64,000 nucleotides of DNA, taken from contig JADEXA010000012.1 of the NCBI GenBank assembly GCA_015207365.1, positions 1-64,000 on the forward strand, written 5' to 3'. Below the pieces are notes generated by a model. The model did no database searches, was not told the origin of the DNA, and saw only the letters and a program-made list of their open reading frames with translations. The stretch is from Vacuolonema iberomarrocanum LEGE 07170 (GTDB lineage: Bacteria > Cyanobacteriota > Cyanobacteriia > Elainellales > Elainellaceae). This document shows, in pieces, positions 62,431-64,000 of this stretch (position 1 is its first letter; each line of letters opens with the position of its first letter). The translations under genes were made by a program, and so were the position numbers.

Positions 62431-62823
62431 TGCCCATACCTTCTCAATAGGATACGCATCAAACGCCCCATCATTGCTGACTATTGGCAAGGATCGGTTG
62501 ATTGCTTGGGAAATAAGCAGTCGATCAAAGGGATCTTTGTGATCTTTTAGGTGAAAGGGCAGATGATACTGCTGAATCGTGTCTTGGATGGAAATGGACA
62601 ATAACTGTAATTCAGTTCCTAGAAATCTAGCTTTAATCTCATCGAATTCGCAGGTGAGGAAAAGCTGTGCTTTTTTGACCTTGATGCTGATTTCCCAAAA
62701 GCTTGCGATGCTAACAAAGACATCTTGAGTTTCGTTAATTCTGGCTTTGGTCGATGTCGGCAACTTGGGATCTTCTTCTACTAGCCAGATAAATGCATGG
62801 GTATCCAACAAAAGCGAACTCAT
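62428..62823 (-). CDS. vapC: PIN-domain toxin (VapC family)
   Basis: 131 residues from the ATG at 62823, which overlaps the antitoxin stop (TGATG). The PIN active-site acids are in place: Asp7 (LLLDTHAFIWL), Glu44 (SFWEISIKVKK), Asp97 and Asp100 (HKDPFDRLLISQA), with IVSNDGAF near the end. VapC toxins are Mg-dependent RNases, mostly against tRNA or rRNA, held in check by the partner antitoxin. The DTHAFIWL...DPFDRLLI subtype is paired with DUF2281 or Phd-like antitoxins, as here. The last codons overlap the region where the interrupted type ISP frame resumes. Confidence 0.88.
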   Translation of the reverse strand: MSSLLLDTHAFIWLVEEDPKLPTSTKARINETQDVFVSIASFWEISIKVKKAQLFLTCEFDEIKARFLGTELQLLSISIQDTIQQYHLPFHLKDHKDPFDRLLISQAINRSLPIVSNDGAFDAYPIEKVWA

Positions 62824-63047
62824 CACATATACTCCTCAAAATCCTCTATCGGATCATCAAAGTTATCCGGCAATGGCAGCTTAAAGGTACCTTTCATTGA
62901 TCCTGCTAGTCGTCGCTTTTTTGGCGACTCGTCTGTCTGCGCTTGGGAGTACTTTTCGTTGAGGTATTCGGCATAATGCAAAACCTCTTGCTGAAGAGAT
63001 TCTGGCATTTGGGTCAGGGTTGCTAACAGTTCTGCACTAACAGTCAT
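62823..63047 (-). CDS. DUF2281-type antitoxin (VapB-like)
   Basis: 74 residues from the ATG at 63047, with GCAGGAGGC upstream; that ribosome binding site is made of the last codons of the interrupted type ISP frame. A short helical N-terminus (ELLATLTQMPESLQQEVLHY, then AEYLNEKYSQ) is followed by a basic, disordered tail (ESPKKRRLAGSMKGTFKLPL, DNFDDPIEDFEEYM), the DUF2281 pattern, whose end wraps the toxin in known pairs. The stop overlaps the toxin start, giving coupled translation. Confidence 0.82.
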   Translation of the reverse strand: MTVSAELLATLTQMPESLQQEVLHYAEYLNEKYSQAQTDESPKKRRLAGSMKGTFKLPLPDNFDDPIEDFEEYM

Positions 63048-63050
63048 GAA

Positions 63051-64000
63051 TTATGCCTCCTGCGCTTTTACTAAAAACATGACGGCGATTCCAGTTTGAA
63101 TGCAAAAGACGTTGTTCTTGGTGCCGGAGATTTTGGGATTGTTTCTCACATCCGATTGCGTATCGACGATGTAGATGTAATCAAACTCCCGCTCGATGCA
63201 TTTGCGAAAGCCGTCAAAGGTTTTGGAATCGATGAAAGAACGGTTGGTGATGAAGGCAATGATGCCATTTTTGCCCAAGCGATCGCTCGCCCAACGGAAG
63301 AAGCGGGTATACATATCGTAGACAACGATTTGATTTTGGGCGGTGCCTTCTTTGATGTAGCTCTCTTTGATAGCCTTGTCGATGCTTTGGTAAGGGCGAT
63401 TGGCGTTGCGCTGGTTGAAGTTTTCCTGGTGGGCGTTGTAGGGCGGGTTGCCAATGATGACGGAGATGGTGCGATCGTTCTGCTGCTGAATGCGCGAGGT
63501 GTTTTGCACACTCATGGCGAACAGATCAAACTGGTGCCCTGCCGCACTGCAATGATCGAGCGTGTCCACCAGACAGATATTCTTAAACTCTTCGTAGTTC
63601 CCCATCTTTTGCTGATAGGTGAACTCAATATTCAAGTTCGCAATGTAATAGGGCAAAATCGCCACTTCATTGCAGTGAATCTCATGCTTGTACTTGTGCT
63701 CCAGCTTATCCGGCGGCAAATACTCAATCAGCTCCGTCACATAGGTGCCTGTACCCGTGCAGGGGTCTAAAATCTCCACCCCCGGATCGCTCAGCAGCTT
63801 GCCAAAGTGCTTGTGGGTCAAATAATCGGCACTTTCAATCATGAAGCGCACAATTTCATTGGGCGTGTAAACAATGCCCAGCCGATCCGCCGCTTTGGGG
63901 TTGTAGGCCGTGTAAAAGTTTTCGTAGACTGCTTTGAGAAACTTCTGCTTTTCGTGGTGGTTGGCGATGTTCTCCGATTTGCGGCGAATCACCGCATAGT
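63051..64000 (-). pseudogene. 5' part of the interrupted type ISP restriction-modification gene (methylase region, runs off the window)
   Basis: The frame enters from the window edge without a visible start and ends at TAA 63051-63053. It encodes an N6-adenine methyltransferase: YTPNEIVRFMIESADYL, ILDPCTGTGTYVTELIEYLP (SAM-binding motif I), VIIGNPPYNAHQENF (catalytic motif IV, NPPY), and WASDRLGKNGIIAFITNRSF, then FIDSKTFDGF. The homology stops at GIAVMFLVKAQEA, where the toxin-antitoxin pair begins; its continuation (KAKIYYFTLQDEQ) lies beyond the pair at about 62430. The methylase half could still be made as a truncated protein, but it would lack the recognition domain. The helicase/nuclease part would be beyond 64000. 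Confidence 0.85.

Overview
This window comes from a cyanobacterial chromosome. The HIP1 octamer GCGATCGC recurs across most of it, and several genes are typical of the phylum: a group 3 sigma factor of SigF type, a cyanobacteriochrome kinase, an RPE65-type apocarotenoid oxygenase, CofG, an RRM RNA-binding protein with the short cyanobacterial layout, a phosphoribulokinase paralogue and many Uma2/TPR proteins. No rRNA, tRNA, CRISPR array or recognisable transposase gene was found.

Layout. 1-5.3 kb: the end of a beta-helix protein, a three-gene envelope/stress set (small membrane protein, YtxH, DUF948-like), a phosphoribulokinase-like enzyme and a nucleoside deaminase. 5.5-10.7 kb: a tightly packed set of winged-helix protein, MscS channel, KaiC-like double RecA ATPase and histidine kinase. 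10.8-30.4 kb: mostly housekeeping genes (nadA, MFS carrier, a STAND ATPase with TPRs, cofG, cyanobacteriochrome kinase, hslO, ppx, sigF, Bax-inhibitor-like protein, Ser/Thr kinase, tatA). 30.7-41.4 kb: J-domain protein, peroxiredoxin-like protein, rbp, cobK, DUF427, M1 aminopeptidase with HEAT repeats, HAD hydrolase, carotenoid oxygenase. 41.5-46.8 kb: an accessory island without HIP1 sites from about 41.7 to 46.7 kb, holding an orphan HsdR-N nuclease-like protein, hsdM debris, a two-gene HNH endonuclease plus SF2 helicase module and a Uma2 nuclease. 47-54 kb: ppsA and a 1375-residue extracellular nuclease. 54.6-60 kb: a possible ribonucleoprotein locus with a promoter/operator, a structured leader, a 66-residue protein, a tRNA-sized structured RNA candidate, a Ro60-like (TROVE plus vWA) protein, an Sm-like protein and several unknown proteins. 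61-64 kb: a type ISP restriction-modification gene broken by a VapBC-type toxin-antitoxin pair, a frameshift and a nonsense codon.

Superimposed on this are at least eighteen palindromic elements of about 50-110 bp in several families. They have conserved outer ends and inner stems that differ from copy to copy while staying self-complementary. Many sit directly on, or a few bases after, stop codons. They look like MITE-type elements that now act as gene ends.

The best candidates for undescribed biology are the Ro-like/Sm-like/structured-RNA locus, the HNH-helicase pair, the toxin-antitoxin insertion in the ISP gene, and the covarying palindromes. All positions, motifs and repeats were read by eye from the sequence; family names rest on motif recognition without database searches.
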